Shown here: positions 13,897 to 22,371 of the stretch, one piece after another
Numbering within the stretch: the first letter of the stretch is position 1
Layout of the letters: each line of letters opens with the position of its first letter
The notes under the pieces: model-generated
Databases searched by the model: none
What the model was told of the DNA's origin: nothing
Seen by the model: only the letters and a program-made list of their open reading frames with translations
DNA from: Kaistia defluvii
Lineage (GTDB): Bacteria > Pseudomonadota > Alphaproteobacteria > Rhizobiales > Kaistiaceae
Assembly (NCBI RefSeq): GCF_040548815.1
Contig: NZ_JBEPSM010000004.1
Location: 62,001-126,000 of the forward strand
DNA length: 64,000 bases
Direction of reading: 5' to 3'
Made by a program: the position numbers and the translations under genes

Positions 13897-16415
13897 CAGG
13901 GCTCCGAGAAGATCAGGTTTTCGCCGCTGAGATCGAGCTGCAAGACACTGTTCGTGGACCGGATCACGACGCCGGTCATGTAGACGACGCCCCCGACGAT
14001 CGCGAAGGGCACGACGCGGGTCGTGCCGTCGCCGATCGAAAACTGGTCGACCAGGAACGTGCATCGCGACACACCGCCGACGATGTCGAGCAGCATGCCG
14101 GCTTCCTTCCAGTTCGGCGTGCCGACCGTCCCAGCGTTTAGGAAGATCTGGAACCGGACATCCACGCCGCTCGGCGCCGCGGTCGCCGCGAATTTGACGA
14201 AGCCACCGGCCGACATCTGGTCGGCCTTCACATTGATCGCCGTCACCTGCGATGCGACGGCGGTATCGCCGGCAATATAGGCCTCGGTCACCTGCTGGAT
14301 CGCCGCGACGAGATTTGCTCGCATCGCCGCGCGCTGGATATAGTCGGCGCCGACATTCTCGGCCCCGTCCAGCGCGATCCGATCGATCACCTCATCCAGC
14401 TGGCGCTGCAGTTCCTGCATCGAGCCGCGAGCGTCGCCGGTCATCAGCGACAGCTCATAGGCCTGCTGCGCCGTGATGCCTTCTGCGATGTCGGGCGTAA
14501 GCACAGAGCGCCAGCTGGACCAAGCCGCCGGCCGGGGCGATGCGGGCCGATAGCGCCCCCTCACCTCATACTGCGTCCGGCCCAAGATGGACTGCGAGAT
14601 CTCGATCGCGCCGGCTTCAACACGGTCGGTCTCCCCCTGCAACACCATTGTCTGATCAACAACCAGGCGAACCTCGAACTGCACGCCGTCGACATCGTCG
14701 ATATTCGGGTCCCATGACATGCGGATACCGGCCCGCATGCTGTCGCCGTCGCCCCGGATCGTGATCGGGACCACATTCCAGTCGATGATCGGCTGCGCCG
14801 GCGGGCGCACCACCTCGGTCGGCGCCGTGACGATTGGCTTCTCGTCCGTGCCTGGGATCCAGAGATAATCCGCCGGATCGACTTCCGTCAGGTTGAACCC
14901 GACGTTGAGGCTGCCGAGATCCTGCACGGCGTCGACACGAAAGAGCTTCGTCAAATAGCCATTACGGGCCGAGGTCCAGGACACGAAGTCGTTGGGCTCG
15001 ATCAGGAACGCATCCGGCGGCATGGGAAGGGCATGCTGGCGGAATCGACGCGCCTCTGCCAGAGCCGACTTCATTAGCCGCTGCACCTGCGTGCCGAAAG
15101 GCACAAGCCCATAGGTGACGTCCGCCACCTGGCGGCGACCGTCATCGGCGGCCTCGAGCGTGATCGAATAGAGCGGTGGCGCGTCCTTGGCGCTCCAGCC
15201 CTCGGCGGGCTCGATGTATTTGCCGGTCACGGCATTGACCACCTCGGCCAGCGACGGGAACGGCTCGAAGGTCTGCGGATCCGTCGAAAGGATCGTGTCA
15301 TCCGTGAAGGCAAAGACCGACGTACCCGGTGCGCCGGCATGCGGCTTGTAGACGCCGCCGACCTCTGCCAGACGCCCGTTGCAAGCCTTCATCAGCTCGG
15401 CCAGGACCTCTGCGGGCTCGGTATCGAGCGAGATCTCGCCGCCAGCGCGGTACTGAAGCTCCGTCCCGGAGCCGACGAGCGCAACGCTCTGGTCGCATTC
15501 GTTCATCGCCGCCGACCAGGACGAAATCGGCAACTGCGAGCCGGAAACGGTCTGGCCGCCGTAGAACCATTTGCCCTTGTAGGTGATGCCCCGGATGATG
15601 TTGTAGGCCATCACCGCCGGGTTGGCCGGCGCCTGGCTATAGGTCGCGGTATCGCCCCACACCTGCAAACCCGAGCCGCCCATGGCGCTGTCCTTACGGA
15701 CGTCATAGAGCGGCACGCCATCCAGCACGAACTTGAACTGCGGGAAGCCCGAGAAGACCTTGTCGCTGACGCGTGCGATGACCACGGCATAGGCGACGCC
15801 CGTGCCGACGCGCGTCGCCTTGTAGGGCCGCGCCGAGCCGGCGAACCGTGCGACCATCTGGGCATCAGCCGCCGTCTGGTTCCCGTCATAGAAGCGGACC
15901 CAGAGCCGATCGCCATCATTGTTGTATTCCGGGATCGCCGCCTGTGTGCCGGAAGCGTTGGCCGCGTTCCAAGTGACCTTGGAGCCGTTTACCCAGATCT
16001 CGGCCAGGCCCTTCACGGGGAGGTCGGAAAGGGCGATCACCATGTGCAGGAACGCGTTCGGCGTGTTGTCGACGTTCCCCCAAGTGCCCGCATAAACGAG
16101 CGAGCCCGCCGTCATGCCGCGACCGACGATGAAGCTGCGCGGCACGGCACCGCCGGACTGCAGCTTGCCTGAAGCGCCGCCGACACCGCCGACCGGCTGC
16201 TTTTTGCCGAACAGGCTCTGCGCCAGATAGCTGAGGCCAAGGCCGATGCCGAGCTTGAGCGCGCCGCCGACGAGCCCCGCCAGGATGCCGCCGCCGCCGA
16301 GCCAGCCGGCAAATCCCGCCACCAACCCGAAGACCGGGGCCGCGTGGCAAAGGGCCGTCGAGCACAGCAGCAGCTGCGCGGCCGTTGATGCGGTTCGAAG
16401 AGCGCGGCGGATCAT
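13896..16415 (-). CDS. Large tail-tip protein (host-specificity/J-like)
   Basis: The 839-residue protein has a hydrophobic N-terminus with a glycine-rich stretch (residues 25-75, including VGGALKLGIGLGLSYLAQSLFG), then GGAVPRSFIVGRGMTAGSL, a typical entry into the tail-tip proteins of alphaproteobacterial siphoviruses. Middle and C-terminal parts contain fibronectin-like strands and a helical zone (MQELQRQLDEVIDRIAL, ANLVAAIQQVTEAYIAG) before a beta-rich end. Position after the NlpC/DUF6950-like gene matches the order seen in lambda-like tail tips. It would form the distal tail structure that meets the host receptor. Confidence 0.8.
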   Translation of the reverse strand: MIRRALRTASTAAQLLLCSTALCHAAPVFGLVAGFAGWLGGGGILAGLVGGALKLGIGLGLSYLAQSLFGKKQPVGGVGGASGKLQSGGAVPRSFIVGRGMTAGSLVYAGTWGNVDNTPNAFLHMVIALSDLPVKGLAEIWVNGSKVTWNAANASGTQAAIPEYNNDGDRLWVRFYDGNQTAADAQMVARFAGSARPYKATRVGTGVAYAVVIARVSDKVFSGFPQFKFVLDGVPLYDVRKDSAMGGSGLQVWGDTATYSQAPANPAVMAYNIIRGITYKGKWFYGGQTVSGSQLPISSWSAAMNECDQSVALVGSGTELQYRAGGEISLDTEPAEVLAELMKACNGRLAEVGGVYKPHAGAPGTSVFAFTDDTILSTDPQTFEPFPSLAEVVNAVTGKYIEPAEGWSAKDAPPLYSITLEAADDGRRQVADVTYGLVPFGTQVQRLMKSALAEARRFRQHALPMPPDAFLIEPNDFVSWTSARNGYLTKLFRVDAVQDLGSLNVGFNLTEVDPADYLWIPGTDEKPIVTAPTEVVRPPAQPIIDWNVVPITIRGDGDSMRAGIRMSWDPNIDDVDGVQFEVRLVVDQTMVLQGETDRVEAGAIEISQSILGRTQYEVRGRYRPASPRPAAWSSWRSVLTPDIAEGITAQQAYELSLMTGDARGSMQELQRQLDEVIDRIALDGAENVGADYIQRAAMRANLVAAIQQVTEAYIAGDTAVASQVTAINVKADQMSAGGFVKFAATAAPSGVDVRFQIFLNAGTVGTPNWKEAGMLLDIVGGVSRCTFLVDQFSIGDGTTRVVPFAIVGGVVYMTGVVIRSTNSVLQLDLSGENLIFSEP

Positions 16416-16825
16416 GGGATTCGGAATGCCTTTGCAGCCGTGAGGCGATCGAGCGTGCCGAGGCCATCAAGCCCAAGCACCGTGACGCGCTCGCCCGCGA
16501 CGACGCCAAGCGCCCAGCCATCCTGGGTATCGAACGCAGCGATATCGCCAGCGCCCGCCATCATCGGCGCGATCTCATCGAAGAAGTTCGCCGCGAGCGC
16601 GACCAGGTCAGCATAGCCGGCCCGCTTCAGCGCTCGCTGGGCGCCGCTGGCCGATCGGTAGGAGCCGCGGAAACCGGTCGCCAGATCCAGTCCGGTCATC
16701 GCCTTGATGCAGTCGGCCGCGAACAGCGCGCAGTCATGCTCTCCCCACGCGAACGGTACGCGGCGATGCGCCTCGATCGTCTCGTGCAGCGCCGTTCGCC
16801 ACGTCGGGATGCGGTGCAATGCCAT
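16412..16825 (-). CDS. DUF6950-type tail-assembly protein (NlpC/P60-like fold)
   Basis: The 137-residue protein has the pattern PFAWGEHDCALFAADCIKAMTG near residues 24-45, in which Cys32 of HDC occupies the place of the nucleophile in NlpC/P60-like tail-tip peptidases, and AGDIAAFD further on. It overlaps both neighbours by a few bases. In related phages this gene lies between the tail-tip minor protein and the J-like protein. Peptidase activity is not shown. Confidence 0.8.
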   Translation of the reverse strand: MALHRIPTWRTALHETIEAHRRVPFAWGEHDCALFAADCIKAMTGLDLATGFRGSYRSASGAQRALKRAGYADLVALAANFFDEIAPMMAGAGDIAAFDTQDGWALGVVAGERVTVLGLDGLGTLDRLTAAKAFRIP

Positions 16826-17451
16826 CAGCCTACCCGCCCCTTGTCCTTGCCCCAGAACAGTTCCCAGTCCGCGACGACGCTGGTGTCGTGATAGAAATCA
16901 TCGTCCGCCTTGCGGAGGATCTGGCTCTCGTGGCTGCGGACGTCTGGGTTCTTCCGGGTCAGTTCGCGCGTGTGGGACGCGCAGGAGAGCGTTACCGTTG
17001 ACGCGCCGCCCTCGGCCGGCGTGACGACGGGCGCCTCGTCGATGAAGCCGATGAAGCGGGACTTCGCCGGCGCCACCAGTTCGAGCGTGTCGGGGTTCAG
17101 ATAGCCGCGGTAAATCGTGATGGGGGCATTGCGTGCGTCATAGGTCTTCGTGGCATCGATCACCGACGCGTCGATCCCGGACAGCACGACCTCGACGGTC
17201 CGCACCGAGATATCGGAGGTGAGCGGGATATCGCCGATCGACACGAGCGCGCCGCCGACGAAAGCCTGCGCCTCGACCAGCCCGGTCCGGCCATTCTTGA
17301 CCAGGCAGGAGAAGGCGCCTGCATCGGACCAGAAGCCCACAGGCTTAGAGTTGCCGGTGAGCCGGTCCTTCACGGTGATAACGACGAAATCGCGGGCAAC
17401 GACAGTCCGCGCGGCAATGGCCGAGATCTCGGCCGCATCGAGCGACCGCAT
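16825..17451 (-). CDS. Minor tail protein (tail-tip)
   Basis: The 208 residues start MRSLDAAEISAIAARTVVARDFV and contain many beta-strand stretches (VRTVEVVLSGIDASVID, APITIYRGYLN, FIGFIDEAPVVTP, STVTLSCASHTRELTRKN). The last strand with charged end is typical for baseplate-hub-like tail-tip proteins encoded between tape measure and J-like genes. It overlaps the next gene by TGATG. The exact family is not identified. Confidence 0.7.
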   Translation of the reverse strand: MRSLDAAEISAIAARTVVARDFVVITVKDRLTGNSKPVGFWSDAGAFSCLVKNGRTGLVEAQAFVGGALVSIGDIPLTSDISVRTVEVVLSGIDASVIDATKTYDARNAPITIYRGYLNPDTLELVAPAKSRFIGFIDEAPVVTPAEGGASTVTLSCASHTRELTRKNPDVRSHESQILRKADDDFYHDTSVVADWELFWGKDKGRVG

Positions 17452-18098
17452 CAGATCACCTGCATGGCATTGAAAGAGATTGGCCCCCGGGCATTCAGAT
17501 TGGCAGGCGCTGATATCGACCCAGGCACGATCAGCATGAGGCAGGCAGGCCGCTTGACCTTGACGACATTGTTGATGGCCGCGCCCTGCCGCATCGGTGG
17601 CCGGACCTCGAAGGCCGGCGTCACGCCGCTGGCATCAGCAACAGCATCTTCAACCGCCTGGTGCAGCGCATAGGAGGGGCCAGAGCCGTAAGCGAAGGCA
17701 ATATGGTCCCCGATCGAAACCTTGAACCCAGGCGGGAGCGCCTTGAGACGAAGCGCAATGGTCGACGACAGGGCCGATATGGCGGCCGTTTCACCATTGA
17801 ACGCTACGCCCGTCGGCCAGCTGCCGTTGGGATGCGCCGCAGGGTAGACGGACGCAAAGTCATAGCCCCAAAAGGTCTTCTGCCCGTTCTCCAGAGCCGC
17901 GAGTTTCGCCTTCCATCGGCGCAGCTCATTTGGCGACAAATCGCGCGACGACGCTTGCATCGTCCAGAGGGGCGCCCGCAACGATTTAACGCGCAGCTGG
18001 CCGCCGGCCTGGCCGGAGGTCTCATCGCCATAGGAAGGATCGAGCGTCGCCCAGCCGGGCCAGTCGGCCAGCAGGTCGAGCGGATAGGTCAAGGTCAT
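17451..18098 (-). CDS. Minor tail protein (distal tail region)
   Basis: The 215-residue protein directly follows the tape measure (ATGA overlap). MTLTYPLDLLADWPGW, LWTMQASSRDLSPNELRRWKAKLAALENGQKTFWGYD and the beta-rich C-terminus match the layout of distal-tail or minor tail proteins in long-tailed phages. Position between tape measure and tail-tip genes supports the call. No catalytic motif. Confidence 0.75.
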   Translation of the reverse strand: MTLTYPLDLLADWPGWATLDPSYGDETSGQAGGQLRVKSLRAPLWTMQASSRDLSPNELRRWKAKLAALENGQKTFWGYDFASVYPAAHPNGSWPTGVAFNGETAAISALSSTIALRLKALPPGFKVSIGDHIAFAYGSGPSYALHQAVEDAVADASGVTPAFEVRPPMRQGAAINNVVKVKRPACLMLIVPGSISAPANLNARGPISFNAMQVI

Positions 18099-19987
18099 TT
18101 CAGGATCCGATCCCGCTGCATGTTGCGGATCTTGTCCGGCAATGCAGCCATGAGACGCTTGTTGTTCTCGGCCAGGATCGAGGCAAACTGCGACTCGCTC
18201 ATTTGCGAACCGCGCGCGTCGATATGGGTATCGCCGAGGCGGAAGATCGGCGCCGATGCAGATCGGGGTGCCACCGCGCTCGGCAATACCGGAACGCCGA
18301 TGGCAGTGCCCACGGCCGACAGCCCCGAATTCATCGCCTCGAGGAGGGCACGGTTCTTTGCCGTCGCCCGCGCATTGACCACGAATTCCTTGCCGTGCAC
18401 GACGCCGGCAACCTTCCCCGTGCCGCGGTCGCCGGTGTAGCCGCCGCTCGCGAAGCCAAGCAGCTTGCCGATGCCGCCAAACGCGCTGCCGCTGGAACCT
18501 CCGCCGAACAGATCATTCAGGGCGATGTCGATCAGCTTCGATGCCACCTTGTCCAGCGCATTGGCGAGCGCCTCGGTGGCGGACTTCCCCTCTCGCATAT
18601 CGGAGATGAAGCCACTGAAAACGTCGCGGCCGAGATCGCGCATCTCCTCCGCCCGCTGCCGAACAAGGTCCTGCTTTTCAGCAAGCTTCTGCGATTCAAC
18701 CGACGCCGTTGCATAGCCAGACGCCAGCGCATCGATCTTTTCGCGCAGAGCCGGCGTGATCGTCAGCCCAGCTTCCTGCGCCGCATAGAGAAGGTCCTGT
18801 GCAGCCCGCGCCTTTTCGACTGCAAAGCCGTAGTCGTTGATCAACGGATTGACCGAGGCCTGGGCGGCAGTTTCCGAGATCAGAGCGGCCGTCCGCCGCG
18901 TGATCGCCTCCGTCTCGCGCTCATACTCATTCTTGCGATCGGTGCCATAGCCCGCTGGCGGGACGACAGCCGGCTTGGTGATTGTTCCAGCGTCCAGCAC
19001 TTTCCGGCCACCCCGGACGGAATCGAAGAATGCGTCGGATTCGGACTGGCTGGGCGACGCCGTTGACGCACCAATCTTGAAGGCCCGGCTTCCCTTGCCC
19101 TGGTTGGACTGGTCCCAAAGCGGGGACAGCGCGTTCGCGACGTTCCCAAGCTTCAGCTGGGCCAGCGTGTAGGAAAGATCCTTCACCGATAGGGTGATCT
19201 CTTCCAAGGCCGATACGACATAGGGAGCCACCTCGACCGCGAACCCTTGGAAGGTGGCCCGCAACGTAGCCTTGAGCTGCACAAGCTTGTCGTCAAGGTC
19301 GCCAGCCTTTGCGACCAGGCTGTTGCTGACCACGACGCCGGCTACCTGCGCGTCGCGCGTCAACTGGTTGATGCCGGCCGACCCCTGTTGCAGCAGCCCC
19401 ACCATGTCTTTGCCCGCCGAACGGCCGAAAGCGAGAATAGACAGGTTGAGGGCGTCCTGCGGGTTCTTGGCCCGAGTGACGAGGTCCGCATAAGACCCGA
19501 GCATATCGGTGACAGAGCGCAGCTTTCCGTCCTGATCATACAGTGCGATACCGTTGATCTTCAGGACCTTGGCCAGGTCGCCGCTCCCGCTGGCGGCCTG
19601 CGACATGTTCTGGGCGAACTTCTGCAGGCCGTTATCCAGCGACTCCGCCGAACCGCCCGCCATGTCGGCTGCATACCGCAGCTCCTGGAGCTTTTCGGCG
19701 GTGATGCCTATCCTTTCGGACGTATCACCGATGGCGGCGAGTGCCGCGACAGCATCCGTGATGGCGTTCACGGTCTGGGCGGAGAAGAGGGCGCCGACGG
19801 CGCCCACTGCAAACCCCTTCAGAAAGCGATCGCCGATACCGTTCAGATTGGCATTCATCTTGTTGAACCGGCCCTCGATCTTCGAGCTGGTGGTATTGGC
19901 AATGCCTACCGCCTTGGCCATCGACCGCTCATAACTCTTGAGCTGCGCCTCGAGGCGGACCACCAGCCGCTCCAGATCGGTTGCCAT
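18095..19987 (-). CDS. Tail tape measure protein
   Basis: A 630-residue protein, mostly helical at the N-terminus (LERLVVRLEAQLKSYERSMAKAVGIAN; NKMNANLNGIGDRFLKGF), with a hydrophobic GAVGALFSAQTVNAI, and with a glycine-rich C-terminal portion (DLFGGGSSGSAFGGIGKLLGFASGGYTG) followed by VVHGKEFVVNARATAK, a common tape-measure ending. Using the usual ratio of about 0.15 nm per residue, the tail would be near 95 nm (an estimate). Its ATG overlaps the stop of the frameshifted chaperone frame (TGATG), the typical gene order. Confidence 0.9.
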   Translation of the reverse strand: MATDLERLVVRLEAQLKSYERSMAKAVGIANTTSSKIEGRFNKMNANLNGIGDRFLKGFAVGAVGALFSAQTVNAITDAVAALAAIGDTSERIGITAEKLQELRYAADMAGGSAESLDNGLQKFAQNMSQAASGSGDLAKVLKINGIALYDQDGKLRSVTDMLGSYADLVTRAKNPQDALNLSILAFGRSAGKDMVGLLQQGSAGINQLTRDAQVAGVVVSNSLVAKAGDLDDKLVQLKATLRATFQGFAVEVAPYVVSALEEITLSVKDLSYTLAQLKLGNVANALSPLWDQSNQGKGSRAFKIGASTASPSQSESDAFFDSVRGGRKVLDAGTITKPAVVPPAGYGTDRKNEYERETEAITRRTAALISETAAQASVNPLINDYGFAVEKARAAQDLLYAAQEAGLTITPALREKIDALASGYATASVESQKLAEKQDLVRQRAEEMRDLGRDVFSGFISDMREGKSATEALANALDKVASKLIDIALNDLFGGGSSGSAFGGIGKLLGFASGGYTGDRGTGKVAGVVHGKEFVVNARATAKNRALLEAMNSGLSAVGTAIGVPVLPSAVAPRSASAPIFRLGDTHIDARGSQMSESQFASILAENNKRLMAALPDKIRNMQRDRILK

Positions 19988-20217
19988 CAGCCAAGTCTCC
20001 TCACCAGGTCGTGGAATTCATCGGTGGTCGGCGGGTCGACCGTCTCATCGGGCGAGTTGGCGCGGTTGTGCCCGTCAATGCAGGCGGCGAACTGCCAGAG
20101 GCTCATGGCGTCGACTTCGGCGGGCGTGAAGCCTAGGACGGCTCCGGCGCCATAGAGTTCGGCGAAGGCGAGGCGTCCATCTCTGTCGCCTCCGTCGTGG
20201 CCTCCGCCGGCTCCCTT
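19987..20217 (-). CDS. Second tail-assembly-chaperone frame, reached by -1 frameshift
   Basis: This 76-residue frame (KGAGGGHDGGDRDGRLAFAELYGAG... TPAEVDAMSLWQFAACIDGHNRAN... FHDLVRRLG) resembles the small tail-assembly-chaperone partners of GTA-like phages. It has no ATG, GTG or TTG upstream of its conserved FAELYGAG part; the first ATG is in the middle of the domain. It is in the -1 frame relative to the gene at 20133-20543, and the frames join exactly at the slippery site. It ends at a TGA that overlaps the tape-measure ATG. The product would be the C-terminal part of a G-T-like fusion protein. Confidence 0.8.
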   Translation of the reverse strand, partial: KGAGGGHDGGDRDGRLAFAELYGAGAVLGFTPAEVDAMSLWQFAACIDGHNRANSPDETVDPPTTDEFHDLVRRLG

Positions 20218-20543
20218 TTTCCCACCGGTTCCTCCGGGGGGCCGACGAGCGCGGTGATGAGGACCGCCTGCGCGGCCGGGACATTGTCCATCAACGGGAA
20301 CACGTCGACATAGCGGGTGACCAGGCCGAGAGCCTCCAGCGGTTTCATGCCGCCACCGATCAAGCCGACCCGGAGCGTCTCGCGGATATCATCGACCCGC
20401 CAGCGGCCCGTGCTGACGCGCTGCAGCAACTCCGCCGGGCCAACGCCGGTCTTTTCCTGCAACTCGCGCCATTCGCCGATGGCGAGCCGGAACCGGTGCT
20501 CGCCATCGCCCCAGGCGAAGGAAACTGAACCGTCGCGGCTCAT
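20133..20543 (-). CDS. Tail assembly chaperone (GTA gp10-like), unshifted product
   Basis: The start at 20543 (ATGA with the tube gene) gives 136 residues. SFAWGDGEHRFRLAIGEWRELQEKTGVGPAELLQRV and IRETLRVGLIGGGMKPLEALGLV are the pattern of gene-transfer-agent gp10-type chaperones, which bind the tape measure during tail assembly. Normal translation ends at 20133 with the tail GKREPAEATTEATEMDAS...; a fraction of ribosomes would shift at 20217-20223 into the longer product. It sits between tube and tape measure, as expected. Confidence 0.88.
   Translation of the reverse strand: MSRDGSVSFAWGDGEHRFRLAIGEWRELQEKTGVGPAELLQRVSTGRWRVDDIRETLRVGLIGGGMKPLEALGLVTRYVDVFPLMDNVPAAQAVLITALVGPPEEPVGKREPAEATTEATEMDASPSPNSMAPEPS
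20217..20223 (-). promoter_or_regulatory. -1 ribosomal frameshift site GGGAAAA
   Basis: In the reading frame of the chaperone gene the codons are GTG-GGA-AAA-AGG, so the heptamer G-GGA-AAA lies in the X-XXY-YYZ phase needed for tandem slippage. After slipping back one base, reading continues AAG-GGA-GCC into the second frame. This is the lambda G/GT arrangement. Confidence 0.85.
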
Positions 20544-20974
20544 GCGGCCAGTTCCACCGGACCATCGGACTGCCATTCCATCTCGACCTGAATGAGCCCG
20601 TCCTCCTCGCCGGTGATGTTGAGCGTAGCGAGATGGTAGCGGCCGACATAAGTGCGCGGTCCGACCGCGTAGTCGATCGTCACCTGCACGTTGCGCGAAT
20701 CCTGGTCGGCGAAGGCCTCCTCGTAGAGATCGAGGCTTTCCTTCGCCAGCGTGCCCGAGCCCGACAACGAGGCGGTCAAGGCGCTCTTGACGCGCTCGGT
20801 CCAGATCGGCGCGTCGGGGTCATCGCAGTCGCCGATGTTGAACTCGTTCATGGAGGCGGAGCGGTTGAACTGCTTGGTCTTCAATGCGCATGGAGCAACA
20901 AAGACTTCCGGCGATGCTCTGTCACCGATCTTGATAAGCAGCTTCGAACCTCGAAGCGTCGTGGGCCTCGCCAT
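20540..20974 (-). CDS. Major tail tube protein
   Basis: The 144-residue protein starts MARPTTLRGSKLLIKIGD and contains YVGRYHLATLNITGEEDGLIQVEMEWQSDG at its end, the normal layout of phage tail-tube proteins of the lambda/HK97 and GTA type. The helix LAKESLDLYEEAFAD lies in the middle. Its position between the DUF3168-type connector gene and the chaperone gene is standard for siphoviruses. Confidence 0.9.
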   Translation of the reverse strand: MARPTTLRGSKLLIKIGDRASPEVFVAPCALKTKQFNRSASMNEFNIGDCDDPDAPIWTERVKSALTASLSGSGTLAKESLDLYEEAFADQDSRNVQVTIDYAVGPRTYVGRYHLATLNITGEEDGLIQVEMEWQSDGPVELAA

Positions 20975-20998
20975 GGCGGTCTCCTTTGGTGGCTTGGG

Positions 20999-21397
20999 TT
21001 AGGCGGGCTGTGTCAGGGCCCGGAAGGTCATCGCGATATGATTGGTCACGCCATCGGGATCCCGAAGGGTGCGGGCGTCGCGGAAATGCAGGAGCCCAAG
21101 CGAGTGATCCTCGAGGGTCAGCTCCACATCATGCAGAGCGTCGCGAATCCCGTCGGCGATCCTTTTGGCTTCCGGGAAGCCGACCGCGCGCGACCACACA
21201 TGCACGTCGACGAAACTCTCCGAACCGCCGTAGCAGTCCGCCAGGTCCGCGTTCACCTGAATCTCGCCGATCGTCACATAGGGGAACACTGCCGATGCCG
21301 GCGGTGTGTCATAGACCCGACCAGCCACGGCAGGGGCGCCGTCAACGATGGCGTGAAGAAAGGCCGCCTGCAGCGCGAGGCTCGGATCGGAACTCAT
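20999..21397 (-). CDS. Tail completion/connector protein, DUF3168
   Basis: The 132 residues fit DUF3168: LALQAAFLHAIVDGAPAVAGRVYDTPPASAVFPYVTIGE near the N-terminus, then VDVHVWSRAVGFPEAKRIADGIRDALHD. Such proteins cap the tail at the head-tail interface. It overlaps the upstream HK97 gp10-like gene by four bases. Confidence 0.9.
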   Translation of the reverse strand: MSSDPSLALQAAFLHAIVDGAPAVAGRVYDTPPASAVFPYVTIGEIQVNADLADCYGGSESFVDVHVWSRAVGFPEAKRIADGIRDALHDVELTLEDHSLGLLHFRDARTLRDPDGVTNHIAMTFRALTQPA

Positions 21398-21864
21398 GAG
21401 CCCTCCGCGATACGTTTGATCGCCTTGGTCATGGCCCGGTTGACGCGGCTCTTGGCCCGCTTCCGAAGCGCACGATAGGCAGGAAAGAAGAACGGCTGTG
21501 CCCTCGCGCCGGGATGCATCGAGCCCTTGGTGGAACCACCATTCTCGTGCGGCGCGGTCCCGAACTCGACAAGGTGAGCGTACCGCGTCTGTGAATTGCC
21601 GGCCGAGATGATCACCGTCAGATCCGGATCACCGTCGCTCATGGCGGAGCCAGCCAGCGACGAATACCGCTCCTTACCGCCACCCCAGGTCTGCACGATG
21701 CTTCGCGCCAGGCGGCCGGTGCGCTTGGGAGCCAGGCGGCGCTGCATGTCCTGGATCTCGTCAGCGCTTTCGGCCAGGGCCTGCTTTGCGGCCGCGCGAA
21801 CCTGCGCTGGCATTGCGGCCAGCTTCTTTAGCAGGCGCTGCCGGTTTTCTACCTTCGTCGCCAT
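21394..21864 (-). CDS. HK97 gp10-like head-tail connector protein
   Basis: The 156-residue protein has the gp10 family pattern: an N-terminal helix (RLLKKLAAMPAQVRAAAKQALAESADEI), APKRTGRLARSI near residue 45, YAHLVEFGTAPH with the histidine, and a PFFFPAYRALRKRAK basic end. These proteins close the head-tail joint. It is in the usual order after the head closure gene. Confidence 0.92.
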   Translation of the reverse strand: MATKVENRQRLLKKLAAMPAQVRAAAKQALAESADEIQDMQRRLAPKRTGRLARSIVQTWGGGKERYSSLAGSAMSDGDPDLTVIISAGNSQTRYAHLVEFGTAPHENGGSTKGSMHPGARAQPFFFPAYRALRKRAKSRVNRAMTKAIKRIAEGS

Positions 21865-22208
21865 CAGCCCACCGCCACGCCGCTTGTGGCGAGGATATCG
21901 AGATAGGCGCCCTTCTCATCCATGTTTGCCATCGACGTGATGTTGAAGAGCGTCCCCGCCCGGGCGTCGCGGGCGCGCCACTCCGTGCTGATCTGGCGCG
22001 CCTGTGCCGAAAGTCGAATGCGGATGACGACCGGCTGGGATCCGGCGAGCCGGGCCGCCTGCACGCCCTCTCCGCCCTTGAGCGGCTGGATGCGAGCCCA
22101 GACGACGAACTCCTCCTGCCAGTCGCCGGAGACGGCGTTTCCATAGCCGTCATCGGCAACCGCACGCCTGTCGAAGGCGACCCGCTCGCGAAGTTCACCC
22201 GCGCTCAT
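21864..22208 (-). CDS. Phage head closure protein (SPP1 gp16-like)
   Basis: The 114-residue beta-rich protein starts MSAGELRERVAFDRRAVADDGYGN and contains WQEEFVVWARIQPLKGGEG and ITSMANMDEKGAYLDILATSG; this is the head-tail adaptor family. It follows the gp6-like connector and precedes the gp10-like gene, as in HK97. The first bases overlap a small out-of-frame ORF (22195-22371). Confidence 0.9.
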   Translation of the reverse strand: MSAGELRERVAFDRRAVADDGYGNAVSGDWQEEFVVWARIQPLKGGEGVQAARLAGSQPVVIRIRLSAQARQISTEWRARDARAGTLFNITSMANMDEKGAYLDILATSGVAVG

Positions 22209-22371
22209 CTGGTTTCTTTCTGACGATGGCCTCGGCCTTGCCGGCCTCGATGGCGGCAGCGGCGCACACGCGCGTGACGCGCAGCTCCATGCCGGCCTTG
22301 TAGGCGACGGTCACCCGCCCTTGCCGCTCGGCGGGTGACCAATCGAAATCGGCGATAAACCGGACGCGCAT
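22195..22371 (-). CDS. Small head-tail region protein, 58 residues
   Basis: The ATG at 22371 overlaps the TGA of the gp6-like gene, and the ORF ends 14 bp inside the head closure gene, so it is translationally coupled on both sides. The sequence MRVRFIADFDWSPAERQGRVTV then YKAGMELRVTRVCAAAAIEAGKAEAIV is basic with one helical part. Small ORFs of this kind occupy the same slot in other alphaproteobacterial HK97-like prophages. Function unknown. Confidence 0.6.
   Translation of the reverse strand: MRVRFIADFDWSPAERQGRVTVAYKAGMELRVTRVCAAAAIEAGKAEAIVRKKPDERG

Noticed and set aside
7608..16415. Looked for a diversity-generating retroelement in the fibre region
   Set aside because: No reverse transcriptase gene or template/variable repeat pair is visible.
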